Shown: piece after piece, positions 9,331 to 18,108 of the stretch
How positions within the stretch are numbered: the first letter of the stretch is position 1
Layout of the letters: each line of letters opens with the position of its first letter
DNA from: Rohdeia sp041398665
GTDB taxonomy: Bacteria > Planctomycetota > UBA1135 > GCA-002686595
DNA: 64,000 nucleotides
NCBI GenBank assembly: GCA_041398665.1
Contig: JAWKUH010000006.1
Span: 150,797-214,796 of the forward strand
Reading direction: 5' to 3'
Program-made: the position numbers and the translations under genes
Notes under the pieces: generated by a model
Seen by the model: only the letters and a program-made list of their open reading frames with translations
Told to the model about the DNA's origin: nothing
Database searches by the model: none

Positions 9331-10173
9331 ATGAGCAGCATCCTTCCCGCCGCCGTCGTCGGTATCGCCAGCGGATCCCTCGCCGCCGTCGCCACGGTCT
9401 TCATCCTCGCGCCCACCCCCGGCGCGGCCCACGAGGCCGCTTCGATCTCGCCGAAGGGCGCCGAGGTCGAAGGTGACGTCCGGGACGTGCTCGCACGCCA
9501 CGACAAAGATATCCGCACCCTCCGCGACGACTTCCAGGTCGCGAACACGAGCCTCGACCAGAAGCTCGACGAGGTGCTCGCCCAGCTCAACCGCCGCTCG
9601 CTCCCCGTCGAGGGGACGACGACCGGCGGCTCCGACGTCGAACTCGCCGCCGCCGTGCGCGACGTCATGACGAACGACGGCGGCACGCTCCTCACGACGG
9701 ACCCGACGTTCGACGCCGCGGTCGCGGACGCGATCACGCGGATCGAGGAGCAGAAGCGGGCGGACGAGGCCGAGGCGCGCCGTCAGCGCGAGCTCGACCA
9801 GATCGAGGACCGCCTCTCGAAGATGCGCGACGACCTCGGACTCGACCAGTACCAGGAGTCCGAGATGCGCACGATCATGATCGACAGTCTCGACCGCATG
9901 ACCGAGATCCGCGACCAGATGCGCAGCGGCGACTTCGGTCGCGACGACATGCGCACGCTGTTCTCCGACTTCCGCACCGAGGTCGACGGCAAGGTCCAGA
10001 AGGTCCTCGCGCCCGACCAGTACACGAAGTACCAGGAGTCGAACATGAGCTCCTTCGGCGGCTTCGGCGGCGGACGCACGCGCGGCGGCAACAACGGCGG
10101 GGGTCCGGGCGGTTTCGGCGGCGGAGGCTTCGGAGGCGGCGGCTTCGGCGGCGGCCCCGGCGGAGGGAATTGA
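9331..10173 (+). CDS. Secreted/anchored Spy/CpxP-like protein with Gly-rich tail
   Basis: 280 residues. A hydrophobic N-terminal segment (about 4-28) suggests export or membrane anchoring. Residues 45-75 are a predicted coiled coil with regularly spaced Leu and Asp. The region 140-235 resembles Spy/CpxP (LTXXQ) proteins: LGLDQYQESEMRTIM, then KVQKVLAPDQYTKYQE in place of the usual LTPEQRAKY pattern. The last 45 residues are nearly pure Gly, Phe and Asn (GGFGGG units). Spy/CpxP proteins are periplasmic chaperones or stress sensors; that role here is inferred. The ATG at 9331 was preferred to an upstream one because the signal segment begins there. It sits downstream of the LytS/LytTR pair. Confidence 0.75.
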   Translation: MSSILPAAVVGIASGSLAAVATVFILAPTPGAAHEAASISPKGAEVEGDVRDVLARHDKDIRTLRDDFQVANTSLDQKLDEVLAQLNRRSLPVEGTTTGGSDVELAAAVRDVMTNDGGTLLTTDPTFDAAVADAITRIEEQKRADEAEARRQRELDQIEDRLSKMRDDLGLDQYQESEMRTIMIDSLDRMTEIRDQMRSGDFGRDDMRTLFSDFRTEVDGKVQKVLAPDQYTKYQESNMSSFGGFGGGRTRGGNNGGGPGGFGGGGFGGGGFGGGPGGGN

Positions 10174-10193
10174 CCGCTCCCCGGTGAGAACCG

Positions 10194-10213
10194 TCCCCGC
10201 GCGAATGCGGGGA
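10194..10213 (+). terminator. Hairpin after the Gly-rich gene
   Basis: A 7-bp stem (TCCCCGC with GCGGGGA) and a 6-base loop lie 20 bases after the stop of the Gly-rich gene. There is no T-tract, so any termination would not be of the classical intrinsic type. Confidence 0.45.
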
Positions 10214-10256
10214 TGAAGAGCGGCGTAGGGCTCGCTACCCTGGCGCCGGCGCGACG

Positions 10257-10280
10257 ACGCCCGACCCTCCGGTCGGGCGT
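10257..10280 (+). terminator. Second hairpin ahead of the flotillin operon
   Basis: A perfect 10-bp stem (ACGCCCGACC / GGTCGGGCGT) with a CTCC loop, 67 bases upstream of the NfeD-like gene. It probably insulates the operon from the gene before it. Confidence 0.5.
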
Positions 10281-10332
10281 TCGCATTGGAGGCGCGCTCT
10301 CCGCGCGTCGCCTCGCACGTCGCACCGCTGTC

Positions 10333-10340
10333 AGGAGGAG
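10333..10340 (+). promoter_or_regulatory. Strong Shine-Dalgarno deciding a GTG start
   Basis: AGGAGGAG lies six bases before the GTG at 10347. It is one of the few near-perfect ribosome-binding sites in the window and fixes the start of the NfeD-like gene. Confidence 0.8.
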
Positions 10341-10346
10341 GTTCCC

Positions 10347-10970
10347 GTGTCGGCTCTCGCCCAGCTCTTCGCCTCGCCCTTCCTCTCGCTCGGGTGGTTG
10401 CCCGAGGAGTGGTCGATGTATGCGGCGTACTTCGTGTGCGCCGTCGTCGGCGGGACGATCCTCCTGCTCCAGATCGGACTCTCGCTCCTCGGTCTCGGCG
10501 ACCACGACGTCGACGGCGACGGCATCGACGCCGACCACGACTTCGACCACGAGCACGGCGCCGGGCTGCCCGTGCTGTCGATCCGCGCGATCACGAGCGC
10601 CCTCCTGATGTTCGGGCTCGTCGGCATGATCGGGTCGACGGAGGAGTGGGGGACGGCTCCGACCATCGCCCTCTCGAGTCTGTCGGGGCTGACCGTGCTC
10701 CTGCTCGTGGCCTGGGTCATCAAGCTCCAGATGAAGCTGACCCAAAGCGGCTCCGAGGACCCGCGCCTCGCGGTCGGATCCGTCGCACGGGTCTACCTCC
10801 GGATCCCCGCGCGCAACGAGGGGCGCGGGAAGGTCACCGTCGAGATCCAGGGACGCAGCGTCGAGTACGACGCCTTCACCAACGGCGAGGCCATCCCCAC
10901 GGGAGCGCGCGTGCGCGTCGTCGCGCTCGCCGCTCCCGCCTACTTCGAAGTCGCCGCGCTCGAGGAGTAA
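10347..10970 (+). CDS. NfeD/YuaF-like membrane protein with acidic metal-binding-like loop
   Basis: 207 residues. Membrane segments lie near 24-50, 78-96 and 106-126. The C-terminal part (about 140-207) is the OB-fold domain typical of NfeD-like proteins that partner flotillins. Between the first two helices is a segment rich in Asp and His (52-71) containing DVDGDGIDADHD, which matches the DxDxDG pattern of EF-hand calcium loops. The gene is followed six bases later by a flotillin gene, the arrangement known from yuaF-yuaG/floT of Bacillus. The start is a GTG behind a strong ribosome-binding site. Confidence 0.85.
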   Translation: MSALAQLFASPFLSLGWLPEEWSMYAAYFVCAVVGGTILLLQIGLSLLGLGDHDVDGDGIDADHDFDHEHGAGLPVLSIRAITSALLMFGLVGMIGSTEEWGTAPTIALSSLSGLTVLLLVAWVIKLQMKLTQSGSEDPRLAVGSVARVYLRIPARNEGRGKVTVEIQGRSVEYDAFTNGEAIPTGARVRVVALAAPAYFEVAALEE

Positions 10971-10976
10971 CTCGCC

Positions 10977-12623
10977 ATGAACGCTCTCTCCATGCCTTCC
11001 TTCGCAATGCTCGCACAGATCGACTCGGGCGCGCTGTGGGTCGTCCTCCCGGTGGCGTTGGTCGTCATCGCCGTCGGACTGATCCTCACCGTCGTCACGC
11101 GCTACAAGCGCTGCCCCTCGAACCGGATCCTCGTGATCTACGGTCGCACGGGCAAGGGGCGCAGTTCGCGCACGCTGCACGGCGGCGGTGCGTTCGTGCT
11201 GCCGCTGGTGCAGGACTACCAGTACCTGAACCTCGATCCGATGCAGATCGAGATCCCGCTCGAGAACGCGCTGTCCTCCGAGAACATCCGCATCTCGGTG
11301 CCGAGCGTGTTCACGGTCGCGATCGGGACCGAGCAGTCGCTCATGAACAACGCCGCGGTGCGTCTGCTCGGGCTCAAGACCCCCGAGATCATGAAGCAGG
11401 CCGAGGACATCATCTTCGGTCAGCTCCGCCAGGTCATCGCGGGCATGGGCATCCAGGACATCAACCGCGACCGCGACCTGTTCCTGACGAACGTGCAGGC
11501 GGGTCTCGAGCCCGAACTCGCGAAGATCGGCCTCGTCCTGATCAACGTCAACATCAAGGACATCACGGACGAGTCCGGCTACATCCGAGCCATCGGTCAG
11601 AAGGCCGCGGCCGAGGCCATCCAGTCCGCGCAGATCGACGTCGCCGACCAGGAGCGTCGCGGCGCGATCGGCGTGGCGGACGCCGAGAAGGAGCGCGCCA
11701 TCCAGGTCGCGAACGCCCAGAAGCTCCAGCTCATCGGCACCAAGGAGGCGGAGCGCGAGCAGATCGTGCGCGTCGCCGAGCTCTCCAAGGAGCAGACGGT
11801 CGGCGAGAAGACGGCCGAGTTCGAGCGCGACGTCCAGGTCACCGACGCGCAGCGCGAGATGCGTATCCGCGTGGCGGAGGCCAACGCGCGCGCCGTCGAG
11901 GGCGAGAACGAGTCGAAGGCGGCGATCGCGCGCACGAACGCCGACCTGCGCATCCAGGAGGCCGAGGCGTTCCAGCGCTCGGAGACGCGCAAGCGCGAGG
12001 CCGACGCCGCGGTGCGCGAGGCGCAGTACCTCGCCGAGGCCAAGGCGGCCGAGGCGCAGGCGAAGAAGCTCGAGGCCGAGAAGCGCGCCGAGCTCGAAGC
12101 CGTCGCGAAGGCCGAGAAGGCGCAGACGATCGTCGACGCGGAGGCCGAGGCGGCCAAGCGCAAGATCGCGGCCGAGGCCGACGCCGCGGCGATCTTCATG
12201 CAGCTCGAGGCGGAGGCGCGCGGTCAGTACGAGATCCTCGCCAAGAAGGGCGAGGGTCTGAAGGCCATCGTGCAGAGCTGCGGCGGCGCCCAGCAGGCGT
12301 TCCAGATGCTCATGCTCGAGCACATCGAGGCGCTGTCGCGCAACGCCGCGCAGGCCATCAGCAACATCAAGTTCGACAAGGTCGTCGTCTGGGACGGCGG
12401 CACCAAGGACGGCAAGAGCGCCACGAGCAACTTCCTCCAGAACCTCGGCGCGACGATCCCGCCCGTTCTCCAGATGATGCGCGACATCGGCGGCGTCGAG
12501 ATGCCGGAGCACTTCGGCAAGCTGATGGAGGACGAGATCGTGCCGAAGCGCCGCAAGGGCGGCTCGGACGAGAAGTCGGAGAAGTCGTCCGAGGCCTCCG
12601 CCGGGAGCGCCGGCGAGGCGTGA
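10977..12623 (+). CDS. Flotillin-like SPFH-domain protein
   Basis: Membrane-scaffold protein of 548 residues that forms microdomains in bacteria. It has one N-terminal membrane segment (about 18-40), an SPFH/band-7 domain (about 45-220; IPLENALSSENIRISVPSVF) and a long Ala/Glu/Lys-rich coiled coil (about 220-440) with repeated EAE/AKA motifs. The C-terminal region (about 440-500) is the oligomerisation part of flotillins. The tail (530-548) is Ser/Glu/Lys-rich. It is co-transcribed with the NfeD-like gene before it and overlaps the lipoprotein gene after it by the GTGA at 12620-12623. FloT-type and YqiK-type naming cannot be separated by eye. Confidence 0.92.
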   Translation: MNALSMPSFAMLAQIDSGALWVVLPVALVVIAVGLILTVVTRYKRCPSNRILVIYGRTGKGRSSRTLHGGGAFVLPLVQDYQYLNLDPMQIEIPLENALSSENIRISVPSVFTVAIGTEQSLMNNAAVRLLGLKTPEIMKQAEDIIFGQLRQVIAGMGIQDINRDRDLFLTNVQAGLEPELAKIGLVLINVNIKDITDESGYIRAIGQKAAAEAIQSAQIDVADQERRGAIGVADAEKERAIQVANAQKLQLIGTKEAEREQIVRVAELSKEQTVGEKTAEFERDVQVTDAQREMRIRVAEANARAVEGENESKAAIARTNADLRIQEAEAFQRSETRKREADAAVREAQYLAEAKAAEAQAKKLEAEKRAELEAVAKAEKAQTIVDAEAEAAKRKIAAEADAAAIFMQLEAEARGQYEILAKKGEGLKAIVQSCGGAQQAFQMLMLEHIEALSRNAAQAISNIKFDKVVVWDGGTKDGKSATSNFLQNLGATIPPVLQMMRDIGGVEMPEHFGKLMEDEIVPKRRKGGSDEKSEKSSEASAGSAGEA

Positions 12624-13588
12624 GGTCGTTCGCACAGTGGGCGGCGGCGATCGCACTGGCGGTCGCCGCCGCCTGTGCGCACACGCGACCCGCGGAGGAG
12701 CCTGCGATGGTGGAGTACGAGACTGCGTCCTGGCGTCCGCTCTGGGACTACGGCGATCCGGCGGGCAGCGAGGAGCGTCTCCGCGACGCCGCGGTGCGAG
12801 CGGGCGACACCGAGCTCCGGCTCGAGATCCGGACGCAGGTGGCTCGCGCCCTCGGGCTGCAGCGTCGCTTCGACGAGGCCTTCGCGGAGCTCGCGGCGGT
12901 GGAGTCCGAGGCGGCACCGGCGAGCGCGCGGCTCGAGTCGCTCCTGCACCTCGAACGCGGCCGCACGCTGCGGTCGAGCGGCGACGTCGACGCGGCCCGG
13001 CCCGAATTCGTCGCGGCCTTCGAGGCGGCGCACCGCGCGCACCTCGACTACCTCGCGGTCGACGCCGCGCACATGCTCGGGATCGTCGAGCCCGGGGACG
13101 CGGGCCTCGACTGGAACGCGCGCGCGCTCGACGTCGCGGCGACGAGTCCGGACCCCGCGGTGCGCGGCTGGGCCGCCGTGATCGCGAACAACCGCGGTTG
13201 GACGCTGTTCGACCTCGGGCGCTACGAGGAGTCGCTCGCGAGTCTCGAACGCGCGCTCGTGCTCCGGCGCGAGCGGCCCGAGCAGGAGGAGCCGATCCGC
13301 ATCGCGCGCTGGTGCGTCGCGCGCCTCCACCGAGCGCTCGGCCGGAACGAGGAGGCGCTCGCCGAACAGCGGGCGCTCCTCGCGGAGTACGAGGCGCTGG
13401 GCGAGCCGAGCGGCTACGTGCACGAGGAGCTCGGCGAGCTCCTGCTCCTCGCCGGGGACGTCGACGCCGCCCGGCCGCACCTCGCCGTGGCCCACGAGCT
13501 GCTCTCGCAGGATCCCTGGCTCGTCGAGAGCGAGCCCGCGCGCCTCGAGCGGTTGAGGTCGCTCGCGCGGGGGGAAGAAGGGAAGTAG
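12620..13588 (+). CDS. TPR-repeat lipoprotein coupled to flotillin
   Basis: 322 residues. The N-terminus (RSFAQWAAAIALAVAAAC) is a lipoprotein signal with Cys at about residue 22. The rest is helical with TPR-like units, for example WTLFDLGRYEESLASLERAL near 195-215 and HRALGRNEEALAEQRALL near 240-260. The GTG start at 12620 overlaps the flotillin stop, which implies translational coupling and supports the start. TPR lipoproteins scaffold protein complexes on membranes; a partner role with the flotillin is inferred from the coupling only. No specific family was recognised. Confidence 0.82.
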   Translation: MRSFAQWAAAIALAVAAACAHTRPAEEPAMVEYETASWRPLWDYGDPAGSEERLRDAAVRAGDTELRLEIRTQVARALGLQRRFDEAFAELAAVESEAAPASARLESLLHLERGRTLRSSGDVDAARPEFVAAFEAAHRAHLDYLAVDAAHMLGIVEPGDAGLDWNARALDVAATSPDPAVRGWAAVIANNRGWTLFDLGRYEESLASLERALVLRRERPEQEEPIRIARWCVARLHRALGRNEEALAEQRALLAEYEALGEPSGYVHEELGELLLLAGDVDAARPHLAVAHELLSQDPWLVESEPARLERLRSLARGEEGK

Positions 13589-13637
13589 GCGAGGTCCGGT
13601 GTCGAGGGTGCGCGGCCTGCCGGCCGCGCGGGGAACG

Positions 13638-13793
13638 CGCGCCGCTTCGCGCCGCGCGGGAGAACACAGCGCGCCGCTTCGCGCCGCGCGGGAGAACACA
13701 GCGCGCCGCTTCGCGCCGCGCGGAAGGAACCACCGAGCACACGGAGCACACGAAGAAGAGCCCTTCGTGTTCCTCCGTGTGCTCCGTGTTTCC
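13638..13793. repeat. 32-bp tandem repeat plus long inverted repeat
   Basis: Two full and one partial copy of a 32-base unit (13638-13669, 13670-13701, 13702-13723; core CGCGCCGCTTCGCGCCGCGC then GGGAGAACACAG) run into a hairpin. Its arms are 13726-13755 and 13763-13793, built of CACACGGAG-type words with a 7-base loop. The right half matches the CACACGGAG words of the block at 612-688. It lies between two convergent genes (TPR lipoprotein and prmA). Frames crossing it give Arg/Ala or TEHTEEHE-type peptides and are not genes. Confidence 0.87.
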
Positions 13794-13865
13794 GCGGCCC
13801 GCAGGGCCGCCGGGTCCGGCCTTCGTTCCGGTGTCGAGGCGTGCGCGCGGTCGACCCACCGCACC

Positions 13866-14804
13866 TCACCGTCGCCGTTCGCGCGACGGTCGGCTCGATC
13901 CGTTCGTCCCCACGAAGGTGAGCCACCGCCCGCGCCGCCGCGTCTCGCGGATCTCGAGACCGACGTGTTCGATCGCCCTCGCGGTGTCGGGGCCGTGCCG
14001 GTCGAGGCAGCCCGAGAACACGAAGGTGCCGCCGGGACGCAGGCGCGCGGCGAGGTTCGCGGCTTCCTGCTGGACGACGTCGGCGTAGATGTTCGCGAGG
14101 ACGACGTCGAATTCGCGGTCGCCCTCGCCGAGGACGGAGAAGTCGCCCGTGAGGAACCGACAGCGTTCGGCGACGCCGTTCGCCGCCGCGAGCTCCGCGC
14201 CCTCGACCTCGCTCCTCGGGTCGACGTCGAAGCCCATGGCGCTCGCCGCTCCGAGCAGCGCCGACGCGACGGCGAGGATGCCCGTCCCCGTGCCCGCGTC
14301 GAGCACGCGAGCACCGTCGAGGTCGCGCTCCTCGAGCGCCATCAGACACTGGCGCGTCGTCGCGTGGCGCCCCGTGCCGAACGCGCCGGCCGGCTCGAGC
14401 GCGAGGCGCACGTCGCTCGCGCGCAACGGCCGCGCGAAGTCGTGCGTCACGACCGCGAGTCGTCCCACGCGGAACGGCTTCCACGTCTTGCGCCAGCTCG
14501 TCGCCCAGTCCTCGCGCGGGAGGGGGTGGAACGTCGGACGGAGCTCGGCGAGCGACGCGTCACCCGTCGTGTCGGCGAGCGACCGGAGCGCCGCCGCGAT
14601 TCGCTCGCGCAGCTCCGGACCGTCGTCGCCCGCGGAGTAGAAGGTGCGCACGTAGTCGCTCCCCTCCGGTGCCGCGTCGACCGCGAGGTTGGGGCGACCG
14701 AACGCCACCGACGTGCACGGTCCGAGCGCCAGCACCTCGGCCACGAGTTCGTGCCACGCGAGCGGCGCGACGACCCGCACCTCGACCCAGTCGGAATTCG
14801 TCAC
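13866..14804 (-). CDS. prmA: Ribosomal protein L11 methyltransferase
   Basis: S-adenosylmethionine-dependent methylation of ribosomal protein L11. The 312 residues comprise an N-terminal L11-binding region (1-120) and a methyltransferase domain with motif I LDAGTGTGILAVASALLG and the catalytic-loop motif VLANIYADV. The family hallmark GTGRHATTRQCL precedes it. The GTG start at 14804 overlaps the TGA of the upstream helicase (GTGA), so the two genes are translationally coupled. The C-terminal 15 residues are Arg-rich, as often seen in high-GC genomes. Confidence 0.9.
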   Translation of the reverse strand: MTNSDWVEVRVVAPLAWHELVAEVLALGPCTSVAFGRPNLAVDAAPEGSDYVRTFYSAGDDGPELRERIAAALRSLADTTGDASLAELRPTFHPLPREDWATSWRKTWKPFRVGRLAVVTHDFARPLRASDVRLALEPAGAFGTGRHATTRQCLMALEERDLDGARVLDAGTGTGILAVASALLGAASAMGFDVDPRSEVEGAELAAANGVAERCRFLTGDFSVLGEGDREFDVVLANIYADVVQQEAANLAARLRPGGTFVFSGCLDRHGPDTARAIEHVGLEIRETRRRGRWLTFVGTNGSSRPSRERRR

Positions 14805-17800
14805 AGCCAGGTCTCCGAGAAGTCGGTGTCGAGTCCCTCCGCGCGCACGCGCTCCTCGATCCCCATGTGCCGCAGGGCCTCGCGGATCGAGTCGTCCGTG
14901 CTCGTACGCGTACAACGCGCACCCGTCCTCTCGCCGTCCGCCGACGCGAGCGGGAGTTCGCGTCCGAACGCCTTGTGACGCGGCTCGGTGAAGCGGCGGT
15001 CCAGCACGAAGACGCAGCCCCGGTCGTCCACGCGCCGCATCAGTCGACCGAAGCCCTGGCGGAAACGCGCCAGCGCGCGCGGCTGGTAGATCGTTCGGCG
15101 CTGTTCCTCGCGACCCATCGCGGCGCACTGCGCGTGGTGGTAGCGGTCGGGCACGCCGTAGGGGAGCTTCGCGATGACGAGGTACTCGAGCGCCTCGCCC
15201 GGGAAGTCCGCGCCGAACCAGAAGCTGTCGACCCCGAGCAACACGGCGCGACCGTGGGTGCGGAAGCGATCGGCGAGGCGCTCCGCGCTCCAGCCCTGCG
15301 CGCCCTGCACGAGCGTCTCGACGCCGTGTTCGGCGAGGAAGGGTGCGATCGTCGCGCCGACGCGCGCGAGGTCGTCGAGGTTCGTGTAGAGCGCGAGCGT
15401 CCGGCCGCCCGTCCGAGCCGCGAGGTGCGCGACGAGACGAGCGCCGTGCTCGAGCCAGCCGCGCTTGTCGCTGCGGTAGTCCGGCACGTCGTCGGGCGCG
15501 AAGACGCGCACGCGGCCGTAGTCGAACGACTCCGGTGCCGCGTGGTCGGACACGCGCACCGGCTCGCGCTCCTCGTCCTCGTCCGGCGCGGCGGCGCGCG
15601 CGAGACCGAGGTAGCGGCGCGCGTCCTCGAAGCCCCCGCGCAGCAGCGTCGTCGCCGACAGGAGCACGCCGCCCGCGAGCTTCGGGTAATGGAAGCGACC
15701 GAGGTACTCGTGCGGCAGGAGGACGCGCGTCTCGAGCGCGAGGTCGCCGTCGGGGCGCTCCTCGACGTCGTAGAAGGTGCCGCGGTCGAACGCGAGCGCA
15801 CCCTCCTTCAGCGGCAGCCACGGCGCGATCGCGTCGAGCAGCTCCTCCACGTCCGTGCGCGTGTCGTCGAGCTGGAAGCGAATGCGTTCGCGCCGCGGGA
15901 CGCGCACCTCGAACAGTCCCTCCGACAGCGCGCCGAGCGCGACGGAGAGTTCCTGCAGTGCGCGGCACAGTTCGCCGTGCCCGGAGAGGAGCTTCTCCGC
16001 CTGCTCGAGTCCGGCGTCGCCGCGTTCGCCGTCGACGCCGCTCTCCACGTACTCGCGCAACAGCCCGTGGTCGTCGCCGTCGCGCCGTTCGTGCTGACGC
16101 TCGCGCCGCCAGCGCGCGAACTCGCGGCACGCGCTCCCGAGTCGGGTCAACGCGCGGCTGCCGCGGGTACGCGCCTGGAACGCGCGGTCGAGCTCGGACT
16201 CGGCGGAGCCGAACGCGAGCATCCCCGAGACGGACCGCCGCAGCGTGTCGAGCACGCCGCGCCCCCGGCGCGAACCGCTCAGGTCGTCGAGCAGACGCTT
16301 CGCGCGCGACAGCGAGACGGAGCGCGAGAACGCGCCGTGCGCCTGGTCGTGGAGGTGCTCGCACTCGTCGAAGACGACGTGCCGGAAGAACTCGGGGCGC
16401 GCGAGCGCGAAGGCGTGGTTCGTGACGACGCCGTGGCTGCGCTCCGCCTTCTTGCGCGCGGCCTCCGCCGCGCAGCGCAGGCGGTCGCCCGGTCGGTTGC
16501 AGCAGCTCGTCCGTGCGCCGAGCGAGCGGCGCAGGAGCTCCCACTCCACCTCGACGCCGTCGACGTCGGCGAACGGGTCGATGCCGTTGCGCGGCACGCG
16601 GTCGAGGTCGCCGTCGGGACTCGTCAGGGAGAAGGCGAGGAGGTTGCACCATGCGAGCCAGCGCGCCGCTCCGTCGGCCGGTCCCGGCGCGAGCGACAGC
16701 AGTGCGCGCCAGCACACGTAGTTCGCGCGCCCCTTCAGCACCGCGACCTTCGGCAGCGGGTCGACGCCCGTGCGCTGGAGCAGTTCGAGCGCGATCGGCA
16801 GGTCGCGGTCGAAGGCCTGGCGTTGGAGCGCCTTCGTGAACGTCGCGAACCCGAAGCGGATCCCGTTCCTCTGCGCGAACAAGAGTCCGGGCACGAGGTA
16901 CGCGAGCGTCTTGCCCGTCCCGGTCGGCGCGTGCAGCAGCAGCAGTTCGCCGGTGCCGAGCGACGCCGCCACGTGCTTCGCCACGTCGACCTGCGCGGGG
17001 CGCGCGGACATCGGACGGCCGCGCGCCGTCCGTCCGCCGCCCATGTTCGGCAGCACCTCGGCGAGCGCGCGCTCCACGCGATCGCGGTCGGCGTCGTCGA
17101 GAGGCACGACGTCCTTGTGGTCGGGCGGTATCGGCGCGCCCTGCGGGTCCTCGGCCCACGGCGGCGACGCTTCCGCGAGCGCCATGTCGAGGTCTCCGAA
17201 CTCGCCGCGCGCGCCGACCAGGCGACCGTCCACGACGTCGACGTCGGCGCCGAGCACGCTCTCGCCCGCACCGGCCCAACCGCTCGGACGGTCGACGAGT
17301 CGCGCGAGGAGCGTCAGGCGCCGCGCGACCTCGGGTGCCGAGGCGGCGAGTCGCGCACCGGCTTCCTCCCACGAGCGCGCGATGCAGCCCAGGCTCGCGA
17401 GCGGCAGCGACTGGATCTCCGCGACGAGGGCGCGCGTCGCGCGTTCGAGCGCGAGCGGTGCCGCGTCGTCGAGCCCGCCGCGCACGCCCGCGCGCTGCGT
17501 CAGGAGCCGTTCGAGGTCGCTGCCCAGTCCGCCGGGCGAGAGCCAGGCCGCGAGGTCGTCGAGTCCGACGACGACCTCCGCGGCGACGGCGACGCCGCGA
17601 CCCCCCAGTGCGCGCAGGAACGGCTCGCGCCGCGGGACGACCACGACGGCGCCGCGGAGCACCTCGGCGAGCTCCCCGGCCCCCTCACCGGTCGCGGTGC
17701 GGACGGCGGTGCCCGGCTCGAGCACCTCGAGCCCATCCGGCGTCGCCCGCGCGAACACGGTCGGGACGCCGCGCGCGCGACGTGCGGAGACGGGCTCCGT

Positions 17801-17950
17801 TCCTTCCTCCAGTCGTTCGATCAAGGCTGCCTCGGCTCCGTGCGACGGCGGAGGGTAGGTCCGAGGCGGCCCCGGCGCACCTCCGCGCGGGAGGAAGGAC
17901 CCCCCAGGTCGGCGCCGGTGTCGCTGCGGTTCCTCACGAGTCGTCGGCAA
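14801..17950 (-). CDS. DinG/XPD-like superfamily 2 helicase with long N-terminal extension
   Basis: ATP-dependent DNA helicase, 1049 residues if the first ATG at 17950 is used. Walker A is HAPTGTGKTLAYLVPG (about 330-350); the DEAH-like box is FDECEHLHDQAHG (about 530). Cysteines in YVCWRALL, SCCNRPGDRLRC and nearby match the DinG/XPD iron-sulfur domain. The C-terminal motor has GVDSFWFGADFPGEALEYLVI and QGFGRLMRR. About 310 residues precede the helicase core. In some DinG proteins this place is taken by a DnaQ-like exonuclease, but I see no convincing exonuclease motifs here. The true start could be downstream, since the first 40 residues are Pro/Arg-rich. It is coupled to prmA by a GTGA overlap. 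Confidence 0.82.
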   Translation of the reverse strand: MPTTREEPQRHRRRPGGSFLPRGGAPGPPRTYPPPSHGAEAALIERLEEGTEPVSARRARGVPTVFARATPDGLEVLEPGTAVRTATGEGAGELAEVLRGAVVVVPRREPFLRALGGRGVAVAAEVVVGLDDLAAWLSPGGLGSDLERLLTQRAGVRGGLDDAAPLALERATRALVAEIQSLPLASLGCIARSWEEAGARLAASAPEVARRLTLLARLVDRPSGWAGAGESVLGADVDVVDGRLVGARGEFGDLDMALAEASPPWAEDPQGAPIPPDHKDVVPLDDADRDRVERALAEVLPNMGGGRTARGRPMSARPAQVDVAKHVAASLGTGELLLLHAPTGTGKTLAYLVPGLLFAQRNGIRFGFATFTKALQRQAFDRDLPIALELLQRTGVDPLPKVAVLKGRANYVCWRALLSLAPGPADGAARWLAWCNLLAFSLTSPDGDLDRVPRNGIDPFADVDGVEVEWELLRRSLGARTSCCNRPGDRLRCAAEAARKKAERSHGVVTNHAFALARPEFFRHVVFDECEHLHDQAHGAFSRSVSLSRAKRLLDDLSGSRRGRGVLDTLRRSVSGMLAFGSAESELDRAFQARTRGSRALTRLGSACREFARWRRERQHERRDGDDHGLLREYVESGVDGERGDAGLEQAEKLLSGHGELCRALQELSVALGALSEGLFEVRVPRRERIRFQLDDTRTDVEELLDAIAPWLPLKEGALAFDRGTFYDVEERPDGDLALETRVLLPHEYLGRFHYPKLAGGVLLSATTLLRGGFEDARRYLGLARAAAPDEDEEREPVRVSDHAAPESFDYGRVRVFAPDDVPDYRSDKRGWLEHGARLVAHLAARTGGRTLALYTNLDDLARVGATIAPFLAEHGVETLVQGAQGWSAERLADRFRTHGRAVLLGVDSFWFGADFPGEALEYLVIAKLPYGVPDRYHHAQCAAMGREEQRRTIYQPRALARFRQGFGRLMRRVDDRGCVFVLDRRFTEPRHKAFGRELPLASADGERTGARCTRTSTDDSIREALRHMGIEERVRAEGLDTDFSETWL

Positions 17951-18108
17951 TGCGACGCAAGTCGTTGCCCTGGCGTGGTTTGCATGGTGCTCGCCGGGCC
18001 GCCGTCGCGCGCGCGCGGCGCGGCGCCGACTTGGAACCCGCCGCCGCGATCTGGTAGCGGTGTACGGCTCGGTCCGCCGGACGAACGCCCAGAGAACCCC
18101 ACCCGCAC

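Noticed and set aside
13638..13723. CRISPR-like 32-base direct repeats
   Set aside because: The units are contiguous, with no spacers between them.
9783..13859. A 1358-codon minus-strand open frame
   Set aside because: Antisense to the flotillin operon, whose genes have domains, signal peptides and coupled starts.
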